From Ariolimax columbianus (lineage: Eukaryota > Mollusca > Gastropoda > Stylommatophora > Arionidae), in contig JAVGWX010000003.1 of NCBI GenBank assembly GCA_036924085.1, forward strand, positions 114,971,264-115,035,263: a stretch of DNA of 64,000 nt, given 5' to 3'. The notes beneath the pieces were generated by a model, which worked only from the letters and a program-made list of their open reading frames with translations, was not told the origin of the DNA and did no database searches. The position numbers and the translations under genes were made by a program. Below, one piece after another: positions 55,167 through 64,000 of the stretch; the first letter of the stretch is position 1, and the number at the start of each line of letters is the position of its first letter.

Positions 55167-55243
55167 TATTAGGGCTCGTGCGTAATTCGAGTCTGGAACT
55201 TCTCGCACTCTGGCCGAGAATCATAACCCTACACCAGCGAAAT
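55167..55243 (-). pseudogene. tRNA-Pro-like pseudogene
   Basis: The minus strand aligns with animal tRNA-Pro: GTGTAGGGTTATGATTCTCG (D arm), TGCGAGAAGTTCCAGACTCG then AATTACGCACGAGCCC (T arm and acceptor). The anticodon loop is CCAGAGT, not the proline loop, and the acceptor stem does not pair, so it is not functional. Confidence 0.65.
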
Positions 55244-55753
55244 TAATAGTTATAAACATTTACAAAGGAAATGTGGCTTATGTTTAACAAATATCGTCAT
55301 TATAAACACATGATTCGATCAGTCAATCAAATCTCCTCCCCAAACGTTGGATAAACAGAAACACATTAGATAAATAATTAGAGTGATAGCTTTCATTATA
55401 TAACTACACGCGTATGTAATGCTCGTACATTGCACACTCTTGCTTGATATATACTAACGAACAAGTCCCTGGCAATAAAAGGGAGAGAGCCTTGTGGTAT
55501 TAAGTAGAGCCAATGTTTCTTTAAGGATGATGGTCCAAGATAATGAATAAACAAACAGCAGAAATGGGTTTGGTGAGAATAATACAACATGTAAATTGGA
55601 CAAGTAAACAATCCAACGAAAATATGTCACAAGAAACAGATAGCAAAGAACACTGTTAACATTCAATGTAAAAAAAAAAGAGAGATAAGGTTCATCCGAC
55701 ATGCTCAGAAAGGTTGGCATTGTGTGACAACAGGAACGATTGAAAGTCAAAAT
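55244..55753. other. No gene recognised
   Basis: A 180-residue minus-strand ORF (55454-55996) crosses this stretch, but half of it is antisense to the SINE at 55761 and it shows no domain. Confidence 0.55.
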
Positions 55754-55760
55754 AGAGGCA

Positions 55761-56216
55761 AGGATCAAGATGCTGACCAGCGCATGAGCTGCAGTGGTCA
55801 GCGACCCAAAGCTGATTGATAGCATCAGGGCCAGCGAACCAAAGCTGCCAAGACCCTTATTCGCCTCCACGTAGTGATCCTGGATAACAGGCTGCAGAAG
55901 GGCAGACTGGCTAAAGAGGAGGGATCGAATACGGAAGATTAATCCGGTACTCAAAAATGCTTGCTGAAGTCGGATGTGTTGGACCGAAAGGTGCAAATAT
56001 CACAATCTAGCCGTTGAACTACGACACAACGCATTCCTTTCTCTGGAAAACATTATGCTATTTGCAATGCCCTTTACAGGACCAGGTAGTGGCAGATTGA
56101 GACCGATCAAAGAAGAAGAAGAAAAAGAAGAAAAGGAAGAAGAAGAAGAAGAAAAAGAAGAAGAAGAAGAAAAAGAAGAAGAGGAAGAAGAAGAAGAAGA
56201 AAAAGAATAAGAAGAA
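55761..56216 (+). mobile_element. SINE with long (GAA)n tail, TSD AGAGGCA
   Basis: Full-length family member from AGGATCAAGATGCTGACC to a roughly 100-bp GAA/GAAAAAG tail. Flanks of 7 bp match (55754-55760, 56217-56223). Confidence 0.87.
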
Positions 56217-56489
56217 AGAGGCATCCCAAAGTATCTGGGATGGATGAAAACTGCATGATAAAACTGAAAACATTGGAAAACCTGTATTGCTGACCGGACG
56301 TAGAAGAAATTTATTGTCAACGCAACTCGACACCTGACTAGATGATGACTATTCTTGTAGACTTTTAAAGCGATTTTGAGTAGTCTTTCAATCAGAAGAA
56401 TGACATTCAGTCTATCATGAGCTGTCTACTCAGTTTCATCTGTTGTTTAACTTTCATATTATTAACTTTAAAATGCACCGTCCTACAGT

Positions 56490-56700
56490 GTCTAGAACAG
56501 AGAAGACATCGAGGTGATTTAATACAGGTTTACAAGATAATCAAAGGAACGGATCAATTAAACAGTAACAAGTTTTTTTTCTAAATACAACCACCGACAA
56601 GAACAAGAAGCCAGAACTACAACTGAACTAAACAAAGGTCCAGATTAGATATCACTAGTCCTCTAGGTTTCATTATAACTGCGAAAGTGTGTAAAGTTGT
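56490..56700 (+). pseudogene. CR1-like LINE C-terminal scrap
   Basis: Plus strand RRHRGDLIQVYKIIKGTDQL then NSNKFF matches RRNRGDLIQVYKMIRGIDKL in the LINE at 37425-38895. A frameshift follows. The flanks 56217-56489 and 56701-57339 hold no recognised gene. Confidence 0.75.
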
Positions 56701-57339
56701 TGGACTCATAGTTTCTACAAGACGGAGCAACCCTTCCTAGTCGGCGTTTACAAAATGCCTGACTGGTTACGGTGTTGCTATTCTTTGCTCCCTTTATTCC
56801 ATAACACATAGGCTACATGAGTAACTATCGTGTTGTATCCCTTTTCCTCTCCATTCAGAGTACATGGCCACGACTGCAAGACCACCAGCGCACCGTTGTA
56901 GGGGTAGTTTCTGAAGCAATTTCTTTTTTAAACGATTATGTTGCTTAACCTATACACAACTCACTTTAGTCGCCTTTAGTAGCATTGCGTGTGCAGTAGT
57001 CCCATTCGTTCATTCTTACTCAGTAAAGGGATACATATGTATGTAACGGTAAACATATGAAATTCTAAAACAATATGACGGCTAACCATAGCAGTTGTAA
57101 TGAAGATCATGATTCCGACATCCTACGACGAATGGCTGAAACCTACGGGGTTCGTTGCTGCTCCGAAAGACGCAGAAAGTCAACGAAGAAGAATAATATC
57201 TAAATGAATGTCTCAGTTAGTGCACATTTAGAGAGTAAGAGTGGTAAATGTAAAATGACTGCTCTTTTCTGTCATCACTTTGATGAAGACCAAGATACCA
57301 AAAATAATTTACGCTCGAATGCTGTTTTGAACTTGGCTG

Positions 57340-57810
57340 GACTGGGTTGATGATATACTACCATTGGTTGTAGAGTTCTTGTTGGCGTGTAGTTTGACTG
57401 ACTAGATTGTTGATCTTCTATCATTGGTTGTAGAGTTCTTGTTGGCGTGTAGTTTGACTAGGTTGTGTATCTTCTACCATTAGTTGTAGACTTCTTGTAG
57501 GCGTGTAGTTTGACTGACTAAGTTGTTGATCTTCTACCATTGGTTGTAGACTTCTTGTAGGCGTGTAGTTTGACTAGATTGTTGATCTTCTACCATTGGT
57601 TGTAGACTTCTTGTTGTTGTCGTGTAGTTTGACTAGGTGGTTGATCGTCTACCATTGGTTGTAGAGCTCTTGTTGTTGTCGTGTAGTTTGACTAGGCTGT
57701 TGATCTTCTACCATTGGTTGTAGAGTTCTTGTTGTTGTCGTGTAGTTTGACTAGGTGGTTGATCTTCTACCATTGGTTGTAGACTTCTTGTTGTTGTCGT
57801 GTAATTTGCT
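57340..57810. repeat. 55-60-bp minisatellite
   Basis: About eight copies of a unit with CTACCATTGGTTGTAGACTT, CTTGTTGTTGTCGTGTAGTT and TGACTAGGTTGTTGATCTT. Length varies by the number of TTG and TGAC repeats inside. Confidence 0.9.
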
Positions 57811-58019
57811 TGTTTAGTTAAGATGTGTTAGCCGATTGAACGGCATAATGCTTTTTTGTCACCTATACTACATGCTCTTGGTAGGTTACAGTGTTACTAT
57901 TCCTCTGTTGTTTCTCTAGTCCAGGTATCACACAAACGTTGTTTTGAATAACGCTTTAAAACGTGCAGATTCTTGGTGCGCATTTAGAATGTATATCTTC
58001 TTTCTCGTCCTTCATGCTG

Positions 58020-58380
58020 AAAAGAACTCTGGTAGGTTGTATTGTATGCTGGCAGTTTGCAGCGAGGCCGCCATATCCGCGCCATTTGGCGCTAAACAAG
58101 TTGTGTCAGCACATCATTTGTAGGACTAGGTTTGACTTCCGTCTTCGATCTCCATTCTCTTAGTCAGAGAACATCGGTGTCAGTTGTTTCCAGGACCACT
58201 ACTTGAAACCGAAGTAAGGCCTTTGTCAGCTATAGTTCGCTGACTGACGCAAGCAGCTTGCTATGAGTCGCTGACACCTGTCAGCTATAGTTCTCTGACT
58301 GCCGCAACCATCTGCTGTGAGTCTCTGACTGGTGTCAGCTCCTTCACTGCCGCATCTGCAGCCCCTGAATGTGGTTGAAA
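58020..58380 (-). mobile_element. Diverged SINE (GATCAAGATGC superfamily)
   Basis: Minus strand has repeated head units (CAGTCAGCGAACTATAGCTG, GTCAGCGACTCATAGC), GGTCCTGGAAACAACTGACA and a body resembling GATCGAAGACGGAAGTC...GGCGCGGATATGGCGGCC. Low identity to the young copies. No tail or TSD found. Confidence 0.55.
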
Positions 58381-58469
58381 GCAAAAACCATCCAGCTTAA
58401 CTTCGAGGACACCCACATAGTCCTTTCCCAGGAATGATACAGGATAGGACTATATATGTTGTCGCTGTT

Positions 58470-58560
58470 CTCCTAATGGTGTGACATATGTAGCACATGC
58501 TTAGCGGTCATTTTACCACGGTTACGATCATGGCTTGTTCCTATTTTTAATGGCGGCACA
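58470..58560 (-). pseudogene. Possible Nimb-like LINE scrap
   Basis: CACATGCTTAGCGGTCATTT then TACCAC resembles the Cys/His coding region of the LINE (CAGATGTTCAGCGGTCATTT at 3277-3297). Too short to be sure. Confidence 0.4.
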
Positions 58561-58813
58561 TATCATCAAACAAAACATTGTACTTTAAGGAACCTTCGGA
58601 TTATTAGAAATAGTGGAACGCCACCCACCCCTTCCCCCACATTAAAACAATAGAGAAGAAATGTATACCTCCGCCGTCACTTCCAGTTTGAAGTTTTACA
58701 TCCACTAATGCCGCTGGGCTCCATGGGTAGTCTGTCGTCTGTTCTAGGCCAAGTGCGTTGTATTAGAGATTATGAGCCCGTGATGTTCTAAGATTACTTT
58801 AATATAATCTATC

Positions 58814-59174
58814 GGGATCAAGATGCTGAGCAGAGCATGAGCTGCAGTGGTCAGCGACCCATAGCTGACTGCTGGCGTCAGGGTCAGCGAGCCAAAGCTG
58901 CCAAGACCCTTCTACACCTCCACGTGGTGATCCTGGATAACAGGCTGCAGCAGGGCAGACTGGCTAAAGAAAAGGGATCGAAGAGGGAATGCTAGCCAGG
59001 TACTTAAAAAAATGCTTGCTGAAGTCGGATGTGCTGGACCGAAAGGTGCAAATATAGCAGTCAAGCTGTAAACTACGACAGAATGCATTCTGTTCTCTGG
59101 ACTACATTCTGCTATTTAAGCTCTTTTAGGGTTTGGTAGAGGGAGATTGAGAACGAACGAAGCCAAGCCAAGCC
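58814..59174 (+). mobile_element. Full-length SINE with (GCCAA)n tail, TSD ATATAATCTATC
   Basis: Same body as 48674-49022 but it ends GAACGAACGAAGCCAAGCCA instead of (GAA)n. A perfect 12-bp repeat flanks it (58802-58813, 59175-59186). The tail matches that of the SINE at 14414-14580, so a tail subfamily exists. Confidence 0.92.
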
Positions 59175-59186
59175 ATATAATCTATC

Positions 59187-59766
59187 CAACTGCCGCACAG
59201 CGTTTCTTTTGCTATGTAGACAGATCTATCAACGATTGAAGCCATCAGTGATAGCTGATCAGGGACCATTCTCGTGAGATAATCGAATTACCGCATTTTT
59301 TTTTGGTCTGGATAAATACTCAGTATAAGAGGTAGTGTCGATCATTTTCCCAGCGTCCTCGTTTCGTAATGTCTGTCCTGCTGACACCTATGACCTTTCT
59401 TAAACACTTCATTTCACAGCTTGTTCCACTGGCATTTCTCTGGCACTTTCTATCAATTCCACGTTGGTAATTCATCACAACAGTTTGCTCCAACTGTTCT
59501 GTGTGTATTTTCTTGCTTTTTGCCTATGTTGTGCTCCGTGCTCCACAACCATATTTTCAGATTACCGTGACATTTGAGGTGAACTTTATTATTTGGTAAA
59601 AGACTTGAACACTTTTGACTTCAAATATTCAGCAATACGATACAGTTCCTCAATCCTTCTGTATGTTGTGTACAAAGTGCGTACGTACAACTATGTAACT
59701 CTTTGCTTCAATAAGTGTACGTTTATTTTTAACAAGGTTTGATCAGTTCAATCACAGACTGGATAA
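59187..59766. other. No gene recognised
   Basis: No motif or repeat recognised. Confidence 0.5.
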
Positions 59767-59776
59767 TATGGGAATT

Positions 59777-60047
59777 GTGGGGCCACGTAGCGCTGTGGTT
59801 AGCGCTCTCGTTTCGCATCTTGAGTGGTCCTGGGTTCATTCCCCAGTTGAGGCGGTAATGTTTTTTTTCAGACCGCAATGGCTCCCGGGTTGACCCAGCC
59901 TTAAATGGGTACTGGTTCAGCCCGGGAAGTAAAACCGGCGAGGGAGAGGAGATGGCTACCACCCTCATATAGCCGAGCCTTTGAAATGTGAGATCGCTAA
60001 CACCTCACACCCCTACGGCAGTAATGCTAGAGGTTACTTTTCTTTAC
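59777..60047 (+). mobile_element. tRNA-derived SINE, TSD TATGGGAATT/TATGCGAATT
   Basis: Best copy of the tRNA SINE. A-box-like TAGCGCTGTGGTTAGCGC, B-box-like GGGTTCATTCCCC, body CAGCCTTAAATGGGTACTGG, end GATCGCTAACACCTCACACC and a TTACTTTTCTTTAC tail. 10-bp flanks (59767-59776, 60048-60057) match with one mismatch. The intact A and B boxes suggest it could be transcribed by RNA polymerase III. Confidence 0.88.
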
Positions 60048-60057
60048 TATGCGAATT

Positions 60058-60483
60058 AGAACCTTGTCTCCAGGATAGAAGGCCTGTATCGCAAACGCTC
60101 GACCCCTGAATGTTGGTAATAAACTTGGTGATGGGATTATAAGCCTTTTGTAATGTTATTCTTGCTACTGCCATGAGGTATTTCTGCTGGCGTGGCAAGA
60201 GATCATCTTCTTCTTCTGCTTCTTCTTATTTTTCTCAGTCTTTCAATGTTTCAGACTTAAACGTAAATAAAGCTGGTCCAGGAGTTACACATGCTATTGT
60301 TGAAAGGGAAATATCTCATCAATAGAACACATACCTTTTACAGATCAGGAGGTTATGTATGTTTATTGCGTGTAAAACGATTATCATAATTAACCAATTC
60401 GTAACACTATACGGTATCCTCTTTTATACATGACTGAACAGTGCTGTCCTTGACACAAAAATGTTTTATGATATTGCTAATAA
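60058..60483. other. No gene; short (CTT) tract
   Basis: Imperfect CTT repeat at about 60207-60230; otherwise nothing recognised. Confidence 0.5.
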
Positions 60484-60615
60484 AGAATCAAGATGCTGAG
60501 CAGTGCATGAGCTGAAGTGGTCAGCCACCCAAAACTGACTGTTGGCGTCAGGGCCAGCGAACTAGCTCTGTCAAGATCCTTCTCCACCTCCACGCGGTAA
60601 TCCTGGATAGCAGAG
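60484..60615 (+). mobile_element. SINE head fragment
   Basis: GAATCAAGATGCTGAGCAGT through GGTAATCCTGGATAGCAGAG, the first 130 bases of the SINE family. It then stops abruptly and is followed by Penelope-like sequence. 3' truncation is unusual for a SINE, so it was probably cut by a later event. Confidence 0.75.
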
Positions 60616-60659
60616 TCAGTGCTGGATTTAGACTAGGGCAGGTACTATGCTAAACAAAA

Positions 60660-61530
60660 CTTGGAAACGCCTACACCAGCCCTCATAGCCTCCCAGACAC
60701 CAGGCCGTGCAAAAATACACGTGGCTGTGTTACCTGCCCTCATGTCATCCTTTATCGTTCCGTCACCTTTTCTAAAGCAGAATTCTTCATCAAAGAGGGA
60801 TTCACATGCAATTCTCGTAACCTCATCGATTCTATCATCTGCCGCCAGTGTGGTATGACATACATTGGGGAAACTGGTATGGAACTGCGGGAGCGTTTCC
60901 GCCAACACCTCAACGACATACGCAACCGCACTGGTTCCCCAACTGCCAGCCACTTCAATGGTCCTGAGCACCAGGGTAAGGCTGATGTTAGTGTCTCTGG
61001 TCTAGTTTCGTGTTTTTCTGACGATCGTCATCGATTTGCCCTTTAGAATAGACTTATCTCGAGTATGGGCTGTCTCCATCCACATGGCATTAATATCGTC
61101 CATACTTTTTCTTAAACCCTCACACTGGCCCCCATCTATTTGTGTTAATTTACCCCCCCCCCTTATTTTATCAGTTCTCATCCCCCCTCCTATATTAATC
61201 TCACGTCCTCCCGGCTTATATCACCTTCTTTTTGTTCTCCCATCTGGACCACTATTTGGCCACCATTGGCTTATCCGGTGCATTCTCCCACATTTCTTAC
61301 GCTCTCCTGGCCACTTGGTGTTTGACCGCTCATATTCAGTTTCAGTCAAGCTCAACCGGTTGCTTAGAGAGACTGGGTCTACTATTAGAAACAGATGAGT
61401 TGACCATTTTTTCTTATTTGTTGATTTGTTAGTTCAGGATTGTTGTCCCTGATGAAGACCTATTGGTCATAACGTAGGTTTTGTTTGTGTTCTCGTTTCG
61501 GTGCGGTATCTGACCATACCCATTACAAAA
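60660..61530 (+). mobile_element. Penelope-like element, 5'-truncated, GIY-YIG domain
   Basis: The plus strand opens with CKNTRGCVTCPHV, then FFIKEGFTCNSRNLIDSIIC and the GIY-YIG core MTYIGETGMELRERFRQHLN (Tyr/Ile/Gly and Arg positions present). Then come ASHFNGPEHQGKADVSVSG and NRLISSMGCLHPHGINI. One stop replaces the expected Glu before NRLIS. The GIY-YIG nuclease is the integration partner of Penelope RT. The 3' noncoding part (61090-61530) matches the minus-strand copy at 30295-31340. The RT itself is absent. Confidence 0.85.
61443..61475 (+). ncRNA. Possible degenerate hammerhead ribozyme in the Penelope 3' end
   Basis: CTGATGA (61449-61455) is followed by a perfect 4-bp stem (GACC 61457-61460, loop TATT, GGTC 61465-61468) and ATAAC where an active hammerhead has GAAAC. 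Penelope-like elements are known to carry hammerhead motifs in their terminal repeats. Here the second core box is changed, so catalysis is doubtful; a matching partial motif lies at 30330-30375 on the minus strand. Confidence 0.5.
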
Positions 61531-64000
61531 TTTTGATTAAACTCAACCTTAATCAACGTTTACAAGTTTTTTTTCATGTTTTTTCCCTTTGTAAAAGAAT
61601 CCACCAAAAACATAAATATTCCCTTTAATGAATTAAAGCTTATCTTTTCCATCCGCCATTAGTATTGCATCTGAAAAAGCTTCCAAATACGTCCCTTCTA
61701 GAGGAATTTAAAGTGATATATACAAATTATTTTCAAATGAAGCCAATTACTGATTGCATATTTATAATTTGGTTGTATCTATCCGCACCATAGATGATAT
61801 TGATATAAAGTATATATTTGCTAGCACAGAATCGTCACTTCCGGAAGAGTCGAGTTTTCGAAGATTACAAAAACTTGGATCTGAAAAATGTTCTGTCCAG
61901 GCCATTTATAGAACGTCCCGACAAATGATTGAGGCCCCTGCAGATTGTAAATTCTAGCTTATGCCTAAATCCGGAACTTCGCGTGCTCAATGTGGAGTGC
62001 ACCAACAAAGACAGAGGAATGCCTAGATTTAGCCGCCTGATCGAAGAATCACGTTGGGCGCCTAATGAAGCCGTCCTTTGTTTAACACTGATGAAAGCGT
62101 ACTTCGTTGCAACACTGAATGCCTATTATTTCCTGAGCCGGACAGCGCGATCGCTTGTCTGGTCAATTTAGCTCAAATTATCACTAGCAAGGATAGCCCA
62201 AGGGCGATAATGCTCAGTTGGCAAGGCTGACCGACTGGATCTAGTGCACACCAATTTTTCTGTTTAAAAGCCAATCGAGACGTGATAACTTTGTTTGGCT
62301 GTTCGTGCCCCACCCCGCACCAATTTTGTCTGATTGGCCAGTTGTTATCGCACCGGGATGACCTTTACCAAATTAGCGTGCCTTGGAATACAGAACTAAT
62401 TTGTCACGCAGCGTATTGTTCACTTTTGATTCCATGGACGTCCCTTGCAAGGTTATGTAAGGTGGTATCGACTTAACACGCTCCAGTCTACTTAACTGTA
62501 AATGCATACCCCACTTACTAAGCTACGAACGGAAGAAACGATGGCGAGGAAGGAAACTCGTCACTCCACCTCGCATATTGCCGAGACCTAGTACAATGAA
62601 GTCTCTAACACTCCATCCCCGACAGCAATGTCTGACATGCCACTTCCATTCTATCAACCTCTGACAGGAATCATCTCAACCAGCGATGCGCGTTAGTAGA
62701 AGATGAGTAAATGCCTGGATCCGGTTTGGCAGTCAATGATTTCACATTCTTCAGACTGCAGTGGGCGGTACAGCATTTTGCGTCTGAAATGACAGGAATG
62801 TGGGTGTGCACATTCAGCGAACTACACGAACTATCAATATCTTTAATTGTTGAGAGAGATTTAACAAATATTGGTTTGTTCGGACTACAGTCATGTAGAT
62901 TCTATATAACGCAACATATTAGTACTTTTTATGGTAACTTGATATTTAATGGTAAGTCAGTAAATAGGTCACACGCTGATATGGAATAGCTGACAAAGTA
63001 GTTGGTAGTTTCTAAAATTGTCATTAGGTGGTGGCAACATCCAGTCAGTTTTGTGATTAATGATAGGTGGTAGACGCTGGGTGTTAAAAAAGAAGCTTTG
63101 GTGATCACAGAGTGTGTGTGTAATCAAAGAACAGCATGCTGCTGTGCTTTGTTTGTTTGTAAAAAGTCTTTCTGTCAAAGATATTCATAAAGTCACTGTG
63201 AGAAGGGTTTGTGGCGTAAAGCAGTGTATAGTTGGATTGATTCATTTTCTTAATGAAACTAAAAAATTGCTAAAGAAGCCCAACATGGTCTTCCCACCCT
63301 GATTGCAGCAAAAGTATTTGTGCGGCGGGTCATGGAGACGATGCGGGTTACGATAAACAGTGCAGCATGTTCTATAAAGGTGTTCGCATGGTTTAGTCTA
63401 CAGTATAATGCATAATTGATTGAATTTCCGGAAAGTGTGCTCACTGTGGATACCTAGACAACTGATTGGCGAACACAAAATGAGCCGAATGGGTATGTAT
63501 TCGTCCCGATAAAGCGACGGGATAAGTATATCAAGGTTGGTGTAAATTATGGTTAGTTATTAGAAACAAAGTAAGTGGAATAATAAATGATTCTTAAGTT
63601 CTTATCTCCTTTCCTTTTTTTAAAATAGCTTTTATATTTTTACCTATTTAGTGACTTGTCGTACATAAAACACAACAACGAACACAAAACATGACGGGAC
63701 CCCAACTTGCTAACAGAGTAGGTTCACTACACTTCCACACATATACAGTGATTAAAGAGGGTTGTAAATATATCTGACTAGTTACCGTATCATATAAACC
63801 AATTTGCTACAGAGCACCGCAAGAACAGGCAAAATGTTTGGCGCGTGCTTCCTGTAAGTAGTTCTCTACATTGGTGAACTTGCTGTCCGTAACTGGAGAC
63901 AGGGAGACGATTAAGTCATATCTAGTCTGTAATTTGTAATTTCAATTCTGCAATCTGTACTCCGTAATCCTGGCCTTCAATCACGCATATTATTGATGCC
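61531..64000. other. No gene recognised
   Basis: About 2.5 kb with moderate ORFs (61754-61957, 61929-62171, 62711-62989, 63114-63302) lacking known domains. 62520-62660 shares a short repeat with 18490-18600. The 62711-62989 frame (92 residues) has ordinary composition but no recognisable family. Confidence 0.5.

Noticed and set aside
55167..55243. Functional tRNA-Pro gene
   Set aside because: The anticodon loop and acceptor stem do not match a working tRNA-Pro; treated as pseudogene.
55454..55996. 180-residue minus-strand hydrophobic ORF
   Set aside because: Partly antisense to a SINE, no domain, no supporting context.

Overview
The window looks like gene-poor, repeat-saturated nuclear DNA from an invertebrate animal. 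No intact host protein-coding gene, intact tRNA or bacterial-type feature was recognised. Animal origin follows from many non-LTR retrotransposons (LINEs) of several lineages, tRNA-derived SINEs, Penelope-like elements with a GIY-YIG domain, a mariner relic, and a eukaryotic 18S rRNA segment with its 5' external transcribed spacer (ETS). The 18S and the repeat mix fit a lophotrochozoan, perhaps a mollusc, but that is only a guess. All alignments were made by eye.

Layout. 1-1.9 kb: relic of an RTE-type LINE whose endonuclease is interrupted by a 12-bp minisatellite. 2.7-10.7 kb: an RNase H-bearing LINE relic split by a 7.35-kb insertion. That insertion, read on the minus strand, is 5'ETS, then the first two thirds of 18S, then a near-complete APE endonuclease/RT/RNase H LINE, then a (GAA)n tail, flanked by a perfect 13-bp target-site duplication (TSD). 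11.6-14.9 kb: an old LINE with three younger insertions nested in it (two LINEs, one SINE). 15-17.4 kb: a LINE RT with an in-frame 21-bp minisatellite, flanked by a 33-bp minisatellite. 18.2-20.7 kb: RNase H fragment, minisatellite with an insertion, and an internally deleted copy of the 3-8.6 kb LINE. 21.3-30.1 kb: relics of RTE-like and Jockey-like LINEs and SINEs. 30.3-33.4 kb: Penelope-like element with a 65-bp array. 33.5-39.4 kb: SINEs, a mariner relic and a CR1-like LINE. 39.4-48.4 kb: LINE relics, microsatellites, and an RTE relic with a 48-bp in-frame array. 48.4-51.4 kb: inverted LINE ends, a SINE and a second 18S/5'ETS fragment. 52.7-54.8 kb: large C-rich minisatellite. 55-61.5 kb: SINEs, a minisatellite and a second Penelope-like fragment. 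61.5-64 kb: nothing recognised.

Main result. The cassette at 3115-10463 is best explained as one retrotransposition of a chimeric RNA that began at the rRNA promoter, ran through 5'ETS and 18S into a LINE sitting inside 18S, and ended at the LINE tail. The TSD encloses the whole unit, and the RNase H reading frame of the target is continuous across the insertion. The second ETS fragment (near 51411) starts at the same base motif, which points to the RNA polymerase I start site. A second theme is that tandem arrays repeatedly arise inside retroelement coding sequence, several with periods divisible by three that leave the frame open.
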